31,967 bases of DNA. Origin: an uncultured Veillonella sp. (GTDB lineage: Bacteria; Bacillota; Negativicutes; Veillonellales; Veillonellaceae). The position numbers and the translations under genes are program-made. A model generated the notes under the pieces. It saw only the letters and a program-made list of their open reading frames with translations. It did not search any database and had not been told where the DNA came from. Of the stretch, positions 25,412 to 31,967 are shown in pieces; the stretch's first letter is position 1; each line of letters starts with the position of its first letter. The stretch spans positions 1-31,967 of the forward strand of contig UPXS01000021.1 in assembly GCA_900538355.1 (NCBI GenBank). The letters are read 5' to 3'.

Positions 25412-26866
25412 ATGAGAGACGATAAATTCGGTATGCGTGGACTAACTTTTGATGATGTTTTATTAGTACCAGCGGCTTCTGATGTGCTACCACATCAAGT
25501 AGAGTTAAAAACTCAATTAACTCGTGACATTACGTTAAATATCCCTATGATTAGTTCTGGGATGGATACAGTTACTGAATCCCGTATGGCTATTGCTATG
25601 GCTCGTGAAGGTGGCCTTGGCGTTATCCATAAAAATATGTCTATCGAAGAACAAGCCCATGAAGTTGATAAGGTAAAACGCTCTGAACATGGTGTTATCG
25701 TTGATCCTATTTTCTTAAGTCCTCAAAATTTACTATCTGATGCAGCAGAAATTATGGGAAAATATAAAATTTCTGGTGTACCTATCACAGAACATGGTAA
25801 ACTAGTAGGGATCATTACAAATCGCGATATGCGTTTTGAAACTGATTTAACTCGCCAAATCGGAGACTGCATGACAAAGGATTCCCTTGTTACTGCACCA
25901 GAAGGTACTTCTCTTGAAGAGGCAAAAGCAATTTTAAGTGAACATCGTATTGAAAAATTACCTCTCGTAGATGGCGATGGAAACTTAAAAGGCTTAATTA
26001 CTATAAAAGATATTGAAAAAGCGACGAAATATCCAAATTCTGCCAAGGATAGCAGTGGTCGATTATTAGTTGGTGCTGCTGTTGGTGTATCTAAAGATTT
26101 ATATGATCGTCTTGATGCACTTGTATCTGCTAAGGCTGACGTAATCATTGTAGATACAGCACATGGTCATTCTGCAGGTGTACTTCGTACATTGAAAGAA
26201 ATTAAACAAGCTTATCCTCATATTCCTGTTATTGCAGGTAATGTAGCGACTGCAGCTGGTACAGAGGCTCTTATTGAAGCAGGTGCAGATGCTGTTAAGG
26301 TCGGTATTGGACCTGGCTCTATTTGTACAACACGTGTTATCGCAGGTATTGGGGTACCTCAAATCACTGCAGTATATGAGTCTGCTCAAGTAGGTCGTCG
26401 CTATGGAATTCCTATCATCGCTGATGGGGGCATTAAATATTCTGGCGATATTGCCAAAGCTATTGCGGCTGGTGCCAATGTAGTTATGATGGGTAATATT
26501 TTAGCTGGTACTGATGAAAGCCCAGGGGAAACAGTGATTTACCAAGGCCGTTCCTATAAAGTATACCGTGGCATGGGTAGCTTAGGGGCTATGAAGCTTG
26601 GTAGTAAAGATCGATATTTCCAAACAGAAGCTAAGAAATTAGTTCCTGAAGGTATTGAAGGTCGCGTACCTTATAAAGGTATGTTGGCTGATACAATTTT
26701 CCAAATGGTTGGTGGTTTGCGTGCAAGTATGGGGTATTGCGGATGTCATAACATCCAAGAAATGATTGAAAATACTCAATTCATTCAAATTACAGCGGCT
26801 GGTTTAAAAGAAAGTCATCCGCATGATGTAAGCATTACCGTTGAAGCACCAAATTATAGTGGTTGA
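25412..26866 (+). CDS. guaB: Inosine-5'-monophosphate dehydrogenase
   Basis: A 484-residue protein of the usual GuaB length. The barrel starts with LTFDDVLLVPAASDVLP. A CBS pair (about 95-205) is inserted after the second strand. The catalytic loop is GSICTTR with C305, and the flap region follows GMGSLGAM. The enzyme oxidises IMP to XMP using NAD, the committed step to GTP. AAAGGA lies 7 bases before the ATG. It heads a run of six genes with gaps of 20 bases or less, although a terminator immediately precedes it and I could not identify a clear promoter in between. Confidence 0.98.
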   Translation: MRDDKFGMRGLTFDDVLLVPAASDVLPHQVELKTQLTRDITLNIPMISSGMDTVTESRMAIAMAREGGLGVIHKNMSIEEQAHEVDKVKRSEHGVIVDPIFLSPQNLLSDAAEIMGKYKISGVPITEHGKLVGIITNRDMRFETDLTRQIGDCMTKDSLVTAPEGTSLEEAKAILSEHRIEKLPLVDGDGNLKGLITIKDIEKATKYPNSAKDSSGRLLVGAAVGVSKDLYDRLDALVSAKADVIIVDTAHGHSAGVLRTLKEIKQAYPHIPVIAGNVATAAGTEALIEAGADAVKVGIGPGSICTTRVIAGIGVPQITAVYESAQVGRRYGIPIIADGGIKYSGDIAKAIAAGANVVMMGNILAGTDESPGETVIYQGRSYKVYRGMGSLGAMKLGSKDRYFQTEAKKLVPEGIEGRVPYKGMLADTIFQMVGGLRASMGYCGCHNIQEMIENTQFIQITAAGLKESHPHDVSITVEAPNYSG

Positions 26867-26881
26867 TAATGGAGTATTACA

Positions 26882-27604
26882 TTGAATAAACGTATTTCTG
26901 TTTTATCTGTGCCTATCGATTGTGTAACAATGGATGAGGCAGTCCAACGTATTTTGCAATTAACTGAAGAGCCGGGGCTACATTTAGTAGCCACGGCTAA
27001 TGCAGAAATGGTTATGTTGGCAAATGAAAATCCTACATTGCATACCATATTGAATAATGCTAGTCTCGTCGTTCCTGACGGGGCTGGCATTTTGTGGGCT
27101 GCAGAGCGTCAAGGCGAACATGTGCCTGAACGTGTAACGGGTGTAGACGTAACAAAACGATTATTTAAAGTTGCGGCTGACCAGCAAATTCCTGTATACT
27201 GCTTAGGGGCAGCACCTGGTGTTGCTCAACGAGCAATTGATAATTTATCTGCCCAAGTTGGACCATTAAATATTGCAGGGATTCATGATGGATTCTTCGA
27301 TAGCACAGAGGAACAAGAAATCGTTAAAGCTATTGGTGAGTCTAAGGCAAAATTAGTTTTTGTTGCCTTAGGCGTACCAAAGCAAGAACAATGGATTTCA
27401 GAAAAATTGAGTCACCTTAATGGTGTTGTTGCCATTGGTATTGGTGGTTCCTTTGACGTTTTGGCAGGTAATATTCCTCGGGCCCCAGAATGGATGCAAC
27501 GCAATCGTCTTGAATGGTTGTATCGATTATATTTAGAACCTCAACGGATTGGCCGCATGTTGGCTATTCCTAAGTTTATGTGGACCGTTATTAGAAATAA
27601 ATAG
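26882..27604 (+). CDS. WecG/TagA/CpsF family glycosyltransferase
   Basis: A 240-residue protein of the GT26 family. It begins at TTG 26882, with GGAG seven bases upstream. The active-site region includes T38 (VATANAEM) and D66 (VVPDGAGILWA). The C-terminal half has VFVALGVPKQEQWI, GIGGSFDVLAG and the arginine-rich LEWLYRLYLEPQRIGRML, which in TagA anchors the protein to the membrane. Members transfer ManNAc or ManNAcA to a lipid-linked GlcNAc in teichoic acid linkage units or enterobacterial common antigen. A wall teichoic acid role is unlikely in a diderm, so an envelope glycan is more plausible. The sugar is not determined. Confidence 0.88.
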   Translation: MNKRISVLSVPIDCVTMDEAVQRILQLTEEPGLHLVATANAEMVMLANENPTLHTILNNASLVVPDGAGILWAAERQGEHVPERVTGVDVTKRLFKVAADQQIPVYCLGAAPGVAQRAIDNLSAQVGPLNIAGIHDGFFDSTEEQEIVKAIGESKAKLVFVALGVPKQEQWISEKLSHLNGVVAIGIGGSFDVLAGNIPRAPEWMQRNRLEWLYRLYLEPQRIGRMLAIPKFMWTVIRNK

Positions 27605-27618
27605 AGGAGTGTTGAATC

Positions 27619-28260
27619 GTGCCTACAGGACCAATAATTAAGGAAGGGTTTCCACTGATAGGGGCTATGCTCATTATCACAGTGGTGTTAGGATTTTTAG
27701 GACATTATGTAATTGCGATTATTTCATTTATTTTGGCATTATTTTTCGTCAATTTTTTTAGAAATCCTAAACGTGTAATCCCTCAAGATCCAGATTTAAT
27801 TTTATCTCCAGCAGATGGTAAAATTATGGATATTTCTGATGTATACGAAGATATTTACTTACATAAAGAATGTAAAAAAGTAACTATTTTCTTATCTGTT
27901 TTCGACGTACATGCCAATCGTGCGCCTATTGACGGTAAAATTACATACCGTCATTACACAATGGGCAGTTTCTTGCCTGCTTTTAAAGATGATGTAGGCT
28001 TTGAAAATGAACGTCATACTATTTGTATTGAAAATGATCGCACTTCCGTATTAGTAACACAAATTGCGGGCCTTTTAGCGCGTCGTATCGTATCTTGGAC
28101 GGATCTTGATAGTGTGCTTGAACGCGGTCAATTGTACGGGATGATTAAATTCGGTTCCTGTACTGAAATCTACATGGATAAGGATGTAGAGTTGTTCGTG
28201 GAAAAAGGTCAACATATTACAGGTGGTGACACTGTTATCGGGAGGTTACGTCATGAATAA
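27619..28260 (+). CDS. psd: Phosphatidylserine decarboxylase, short (archaeal-like) type
   Basis: A 213-residue protein starting at GTG 27619 after GAGGAG (27604-27609). An N-terminal membrane segment pair (about 12-45) is followed by the catalytic domain (SPADGKIMDISDVYED, VFDVHANRAP). The self-cleavage motif FGS has G179-S180; cleavage there would leave a small alpha chain of about 34 residues with a pyruvoyl group, as in the short PSD-A type. It converts phosphatidylserine to phosphatidylethanolamine at the inner membrane. Its end overlaps the start of pssA, which makes its substrate. Confidence 0.94.
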   Translation: MPTGPIIKEGFPLIGAMLIITVVLGFLGHYVIAIISFILALFFVNFFRNPKRVIPQDPDLILSPADGKIMDISDVYEDIYLHKECKKVTIFLSVFDVHANRAPIDGKITYRHYTMGSFLPAFKDDVGFENERHTICIENDRTSVLVTQIAGLLARRIVSWTDLDSVLERGQLYGMIKFGSCTEIYMDKDVELFVEKGQHITGGDTVIGRLRHE

Positions 28261-28924
28261 GTCTATTATTCCAAATTTATTTACTAGTGCTAATTTAGCG
28301 TTCGGTGTACTAGGTATCACATTCTCTGCTACAGGAAATACCTTCTATGCAGCTATTTGCGTACTTCTATCCTTAGTTGCTGATGGTTTAGATGGTCGTG
28401 TAGCGAGAGCATTAGGTGTAGCGGGTCCTATGGGGCGTGAATTAGACTCTTTATCTGATGTTGTAGGCTTTGGTGTGGCACCGGCTTATATGCTATATAT
28501 GAAAGAGCTATACGGTTTAGGTTGGATTGCTTATGTTCCTTTACTAGCATTTGCTGTATTAGGCGCATTCCGTCTTGCTCGCTTTAATATCAAAACTGAA
28601 GAAGTTCATGGTTACTTTGAAGGTTTGCCAATTCCAGCAGCAGGTTGCTTGGCGGCTACTTACGTATTGTGTGGCGTAGAGGTACCTCAATTTGTACTAG
28701 TAGTTTGTATGATTGGTGTAGGCTTCTTAATGGTTAGTGAAGTAAAATATCCAGACTTCAAAGGTAAATCTGCGGTAAATATTAATAAACTTTCCATTGT
28801 ACTTACTGCCATTTTTGTTATAGCTTGTCTCGTGTATGATTGGCATACATGGGCAGTGATGATCTTTGCTGGCTATGTAGTGTTTGGCCTTATTAATGGC
28901 GCTTTAAATATGGTGCGTAAATAA
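28253..28924 (+). CDS. pssA: CDP-diacylglycerol-serine O-phosphatidyltransferase
   Basis: A 223-residue multi-pass membrane protein. The CDP-alcohol phosphotransferase signature DxxDGxxAR...GxxxDxxxD is complete, with D44, D47, G48, A51, R52, G61, D65 and D69. The start at ATG 28253 has GGAGGT six bases upstream and overlaps the end of psd by 8 bases; an earlier start at 28223 lacks support. It transfers phosphatidyl from CDP-diacylglycerol to serine. Coupling with psd gives a two-step route to phosphatidylethanolamine, a main lipid of diderm membranes. Confidence 0.95.
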   Translation: MNKSIIPNLFTSANLAFGVLGITFSATGNTFYAAICVLLSLVADGLDGRVARALGVAGPMGRELDSLSDVVGFGVAPAYMLYMKELYGLGWIAYVPLLAFAVLGAFRLARFNIKTEEVHGYFEGLPIPAAGCLAATYVLCGVEVPQFVLVVCMIGVGFLMVSEVKYPDFKGKSAVNINKLSIVLTAIFVIACLVYDWHTWAVMIFAGYVVFGLINGALNMVRK

Positions 28925-28943
28925 GTGTGTGGAGGAGAATAGT

Positions 28944-30206
28944 ATGAATTACCTACTGGATCTGATTTTGATCCCTATGCAGGTAATAATCGTAATTTAT
29001 ACGGTTTATTATTTTGTACTCGCCGTAATCGGTATGTGGCGGTCTAGAGTACATAAAAACTATACCCCAAAAAATTCCTTTGCTATTGTTGTGTGTGCTC
29101 ATAATGAGGAAGCTGTAGTCGGTGAATTAGTTAAAAATTTACGAAGTCTAGATTATCCAGATGAGCTGTACGATATCTTTGTTGTAGCTGATAACTGTAC
29201 AGATAAGACTGCTGAGGTGGCAAGAGCTGCTGGTGCTAATGTGCATGAACGATTCAATAAAGAAGAAGTAGGTAAAGGCTATGCTATGGGGTGGATGTTT
29301 GATCGCGTTGAGCAAATGGATCGGAAATATGATGCATTTCTTATCTTTGACGCCGACAATTTAGTACATCCACAATTCATGTTGGAAATGAATGATCATC
29401 TTGAAAAAGGTGAATCTGTTATTCAAGGTTACTTAAATTCTAAAAACCCTACGGATTCATGGGTAGCGGGTACGTTCTCTATCGCATTTTGGATGGTTAA
29501 CCATATGTGGCATTTAGCAAAATACCGAATTGGTTTATCTACAGCCTTAGGTGGTACTGGTATGTGTATACGTACATCTATCATCCGTGAATATGGTTGG
29601 GATTGTAATAGCTTGACCGAGGATATGGAATTCTCCATGAAGTTGTTAACTCATGGTATTCGCACGTGTTGGGCTCATGATGCCATCGTATACGACGAAA
29701 AGGTTACAACCATGAAGGCGTCTTGTAAACAGCGTTTACGTTGGGCGCAAGGTCAATTTGACTGTGCAGGCCGCTACATTCCAAAGTTGTTTGCTACTGG
29801 TATCAAAACTGGCAATATTATGATTTTGGATGGTATTTTCCAAGTGAGTCAACCGTATTTCCTATTGTTGACTACTGTGTACTTGGTATTGTCTTACATC
29901 AATGCTTACACACCAATCTATACAAATATTTTGTATCAAATTTTACCAATGTCTGTATGGACTATTATCGGTGTTGGTCAATACTTATTCCCACTTATCG
30001 TATTATTGAAGATTAAGGTACCACCAAAGATTTGGTTCTACTATTTACTATATCCATTGTTTGTATACTCTTGGATTCCTGTAAATATTTTAGGTTGGTT
30101 CCGCCGTCATAATAAGGTGTGGTCTCATACAGTTCATACGCGAGCTGTTGGCTTAAATGACGTTAAATTGACCCGTATGGGAAACATGAATAAGAATAAA
30201 AAATAG
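28944..30206 (+). CDS. Membrane-bound family 2 glycosyltransferase
   Basis: A 420-residue protein, starting at ATG 28944 with GGAGGA at 28931-28936; the GTG at 28929 would overlap that site. One N-terminal membrane segment (about 3-30) is followed by a cytoplasmic GT-A domain with the nucleotide-sugar fold (FAIVVCAHNEE), D136-A-D138, the catalytic-type E226-D227 of LTEDMEFS, and QRLRW at 263-267. C-terminal membrane segments cover about 290-405. ED and QxxRW are typical of processive enzymes such as BcsA or IcaA. It probably builds or extends an envelope polysaccharide or glycolipid. The sugar and acceptor are unknown. It is in one run with the lipid genes. Confidence 0.88.
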   Translation: MNYLLDLILIPMQVIIVIYTVYYFVLAVIGMWRSRVHKNYTPKNSFAIVVCAHNEEAVVGELVKNLRSLDYPDELYDIFVVADNCTDKTAEVARAAGANVHERFNKEEVGKGYAMGWMFDRVEQMDRKYDAFLIFDADNLVHPQFMLEMNDHLEKGESVIQGYLNSKNPTDSWVAGTFSIAFWMVNHMWHLAKYRIGLSTALGGTGMCIRTSIIREYGWDCNSLTEDMEFSMKLLTHGIRTCWAHDAIVYDEKVTTMKASCKQRLRWAQGQFDCAGRYIPKLFATGIKTGNIMILDGIFQVSQPYFLLLTTVYLVLSYINAYTPIYTNILYQILPMSVWTIIGVGQYLFPLIVLLKIKVPPKIWFYYLLYPLFVYSWIPVNILGWFRRHNKVWSHTVHTRAVGLNDVKLTRMGNMNKNKK

Positions 30207-30223
30207 AATCTGTAGGAGTGACT

Positions 30224-30985
30224 ATGCATATTTTAATGTGTAATGATGATGGTATTTTAGCAGATGGTTTACGCCATCTTGCATCGTACTTAAGTCAATA
30301 TTATCGAATTACCGTTGTAGCACCTGCCAATGAGCAAAGTGCTAAATCCCATGCATTGACGACTGAGATTCCTTTAAAATTAGATGCGTACAATGGCGAG
30401 GATGAAAATCCTCGCCTTTATGCTCTAACGGGAACACCGTCTGATTGCATGAAGTTTGGTCTTAGTTATTTATTGAGTGATGACATGCCTGATCTTGTGA
30501 TTTCAGGTATTAATCATGGTTTTAACTTGGGATCGGATGTATTGTATTCCGGTACGGTGTCTGCTGCCATGGAAAGTTGTTTTTACGGTATTCCAGGCTT
30601 AGCATTATCTGTTGAACGGTATTCTCCTGAACGAGGGGATGAAATGCATCCCTTTATCCATGAATTAATTGAAAAGATTTATGTTAAGGGTCAATTTGAT
30701 GGCTTATTAAATGTAAACTTCCCATTGCGTGGTGCATGCGATTGGGACCATTTTAAAATGGTGAGTCAAGGTTTGCAAACCTATAGTAATATTATCGATG
30801 CTCGTATTAACTCAAGAGGGCAAGATTATTACTGGTTAGCAGGCGAGCTTGATTATGGTGCTGAAAGTGTTCCTACCGATGTGGAGTATGCTCGCAAAGG
30901 CTATATAACAGGGGTAGCACTTACGTGGAAGCAGCAATGTGATATCGGTATGGAAGCCGTTAAAAATATTTTAGATAAAATATAA
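30224..30985 (+). CDS. surE: 5'/3'-nucleotidase SurE
   Basis: A 253-residue protein of normal SurE length. Metal and substrate residues D8 and D9 (MCNDDGILADGL), S39 (PANEQSAKSHALT) and N97 (ISGINHGFNLGSDVLYSGTVSAAME) are present, plus GTPSDCMKFGL. SurE removes phosphate from nucleoside monophosphates and can act on short polyphosphate. The start at ATG 30224 has AGGAG at 30214-30218. A GTG at 30218 would lie within that site. It ends the guaB-surE run. No terminator precedes the tRNA promoter, so read-through into the tRNA is possible. Confidence 0.95.
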   Translation: MHILMCNDDGILADGLRHLASYLSQYYRITVVAPANEQSAKSHALTTEIPLKLDAYNGEDENPRLYALTGTPSDCMKFGLSYLLSDDMPDLVISGINHGFNLGSDVLYSGTVSAAMESCFYGIPGLALSVERYSPERGDEMHPFIHELIEKIYVKGQFDGLLNVNFPLRGACDWDHFKMVSQGLQTYSNIIDARINSRGQDYYWLAGELDYGAESVPTDVEYARKGYITGVALTWKQQCDIGMEAVKNILDKI

Positions 30986-30993
30986 AAAATATG

Positions 30994-31022
30994 TTGACAT
31001 TGTTTTGGGATATCTGTATAAT
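30994..31022 (+). promoter_or_regulatory. Consensus sigma-A promoter for tRNA-Leu
   Basis: A perfect TTGACA (30994-30999), a 17-base spacer, and a perfect TATAAT (31017-31022). The start point would be near 31030, about 10 bases before the mature tRNA. This is the strongest promoter in the window by sequence. Confidence 0.92.
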
Positions 31023-31039
31023 AACAAATGTTCCGAGAC

Positions 31040-31123
31040 GCCGGAGTGGCGGAATGGCAGACGCACTTGACTCAAAATCAAGCGGGTAACACCGTGTGGG
31101 TTCAAGTCCCACCTCCGGCACCA
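31040..31123 (+). tRNA. tRNA-Leu (anticodon CAA)
   Basis: A class II tRNA with a complete cloverleaf. The acceptor stem is GCCGGAG (31040-31046) with CTCCGGC (31113-31119). The anticodon stem CTTGA/TCAAG closes the loop CTCAAAA with anticodon CAA at 31073-31075. A long variable arm follows, and the T arm is GTGGG-TTCAAGT-CCCAC. CCA is encoded at 31121-31123 after the discriminator A at 31120. It reads UUG leucine codons. Confidence 0.97.
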
Positions 31124-31127
31124 ACTT

Positions 31128-31164
31128 TAGGCGGTAAGACTTTTGTCTTACCGCCTATTTTTTA
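31128..31164 (+). terminator. Intrinsic terminator after tRNA-Leu
   Basis: TAGGCGGTAAGAC (31128-31140) pairs perfectly with GTCTTACCGCCTA (31145-31157) around a TTTT loop, followed by TTTTTTATAT. Confidence 0.93.
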
Positions 31165-31225
31165 TATATTTATATTTATGAATTATTATACAGTTATATA
31201 CATTTTATTTGCTTGAGGTGAAAGT

Positions 31226-31967
31226 ATGGATCAAGGTGTAATCGAATATATTGCTAATGTCTTTGACATACCAAAGCTAGCACAACCTGTAAGTGCAGTT
31301 CAAATGCCGTTACCGTTAACACGGTTAGCTGAGATACCTTTAGATAGTTCTGTTAATCAATGCCAAGGCTTTTGTTATAACTCTAAAAAAGATGTATTTG
31401 TTCTTGCCTGTATAAACTCAGATAATACAAAGCAAATTATTTATGAAATAAATCCCACAAGTCTGCAAGTGGTTGCTAAATATGAGTATAGTTACAAACG
31501 TTTATTGGGCCATATGAATACGTTGACCTATAATCCGAATAATAATCGTTACTATACAACTAACGCTGTCGTAGATGGATATATCGTTACACCTATTGAA
31601 GCTGATAGCATGATTGTAGAGGCTCCTATTAAATTGAAAGAAAAGGTATTTAACTTTGCCTTTGATAAAGAGCGCAACGAATATGTATCGATTGTGCCTT
31701 TGACAAAGTCTCATCGTACAATTAATTATTACGATGCTAATTTTAAACGAATTCGTAGCGTTACCATTGATGCAGAGCATACTGATTTAAATAATAATGG
31801 CGCCTATGCAGCAAATGGTAATACTATATTTACAACCTTAACAACCTTTGTTTCTGTTGATGATGAGGGTGTTGTTAAGAATATAACTCCTTATGCGTCA
31901 GGTATGGAAGTAGAAGATATGGATTATCGTAATGGTCAAATGTATGTGGCCGTTAATCGCAAGGGTA
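31226..31967 (+). CDS. Unrecognised protein, possibly beta-propeller-like (5' part, runs off the window)
   Basis: An open frame of 247 complete codons starting at ATG 31226, with GAGGTG at 31215-31220 and no stop before the right edge. The protein starts MDQGVIEYIANVFDIPKLA and has no signal peptide or membrane segment in the visible part. Repeating phrases such as CQGFCYNSKKDVFVLAC, HMNTLTYNPNNNRYYTTNAV, FNFAFDKERNEYVSIV and VEDMDYRNGQMYVAVN look like successive beta-propeller blades, each with a short hydrophobic strand plus an N/D turn. Similar wording occurs in propeller domains of phage tail and surface proteins, but I cannot assign a family. It follows the tRNA-Leu terminator and has no clear own promoter that I could pick out. 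Confidence 0.7.
   Translation, partial: MDQGVIEYIANVFDIPKLAQPVSAVQMPLPLTRLAEIPLDSSVNQCQGFCYNSKKDVFVLACINSDNTKQIIYEINPTSLQVVAKYEYSYKRLLGHMNTLTYNPNNNRYYTTNAVVDGYIVTPIEADSMIVEAPIKLKEKVFNFAFDKERNEYVSIVPLTKSHRTINYYDANFKRIRSVTIDAEHTDLNNNGAYAANGNTIFTTLTTFVSVDDEGVVKNITPYASGMEVEDMDYRNGQMYVAVNRKG

Noticed and set aside
25723..26148. Minus-strand frame of 141 codons over guaB
   Set aside because: A shadow of guaB, serine-rich, with no ribosome binding site and no recognisable motif.
31028..31216. A 62-codon plus-strand frame over the tRNA-Leu
   Set aside because: It covers the tRNA and its terminator. The tRNA cloverleaf explains the sequence.
1..31967. CRISPR arrays, insertion sequences, integrases or defence genes
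   Set aside because: No regularly spaced repeats, transposase motifs or long inverted termini were noticed on either strand.

Overview
The window looks like chromosomal core DNA from a low-GC diderm Firmicute of the class Negativicutes, most likely Veillonella or a close relative. The evidence is a mix of traits. There are Firmicute-type genes (MutS2, CcpN, a PEP synthase regulatory protein, long-form U32 protein, C+ zinc-ribbon L28). There are also parts expected in a cell with an outer membrane (MacA/MacB-type efflux genes, PssA and Psd for phosphatidylethanolamine, SurE). The genus is inferred from this pattern, not from a database search.

Layout. 1-2477: the 3' end of a MacA-like adaptor gene, then a MacB-like ABC ATPase and permease in one operon. 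2704-6681: a PaaI-type thioesterase, then pheS-pheT with a candidate promoter inside the end of the thioesterase gene. 6770-11585: a large U32 family protein and mutS2, which begins at a TTG codon after the U32 stop. 11753-13846 (minus strand): a class A penicillin-binding protein, convergent with mutS2 and divergent from tyrS. 14009-15217: tyrS. 15446-17355: a CoA-type Nudix hydrolase and two unrecognised, AT-rich tandem paralogous membrane proteins. 17529-22456: ppsA, then ccpN, a PEP synthase regulatory protein and a dGTPase-like HD hydrolase. 22564-22752 (minus): rpmB. 22976-25335: recG and a tiny 4-oxalocrotonate tautomerase-like gene. 25412-30985: a tight run of guaB, a WecG/TagA-family glycosyltransferase, psd, pssA, a membrane glycosyltransferase and surE. 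31040-31123: tRNA-Leu(CAA) under a fully consensus promoter. 31226 to the right edge: an open, unrecognised, possibly beta-propeller-like gene.

How the genes fit together. The clearest functional unit is ppsA-ccpN-PSRP. PEP synthase makes PEP from pyruvate, a CcpN-type repressor would tune gluconeogenic transcription, and the PSRP would switch PEP synthase on and off by modifying a threonine two residues from the catalytic histidine. This suits an organism that lives on lactate, as Veillonella does. The guaB-to-surE run joins purine synthesis to envelope lipid and glycan synthesis. Most units end in strong intrinsic terminators. No CRISPR array, insertion sequence or T-box was seen. There is no gene-free stretch longer than 300 bases.

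No clearly new defence or mobile system was found. The least explained parts are the twin membrane proteins, the right-edge gene, the inverted repeats before recG, and the altered active-site positions of the tautomerase.
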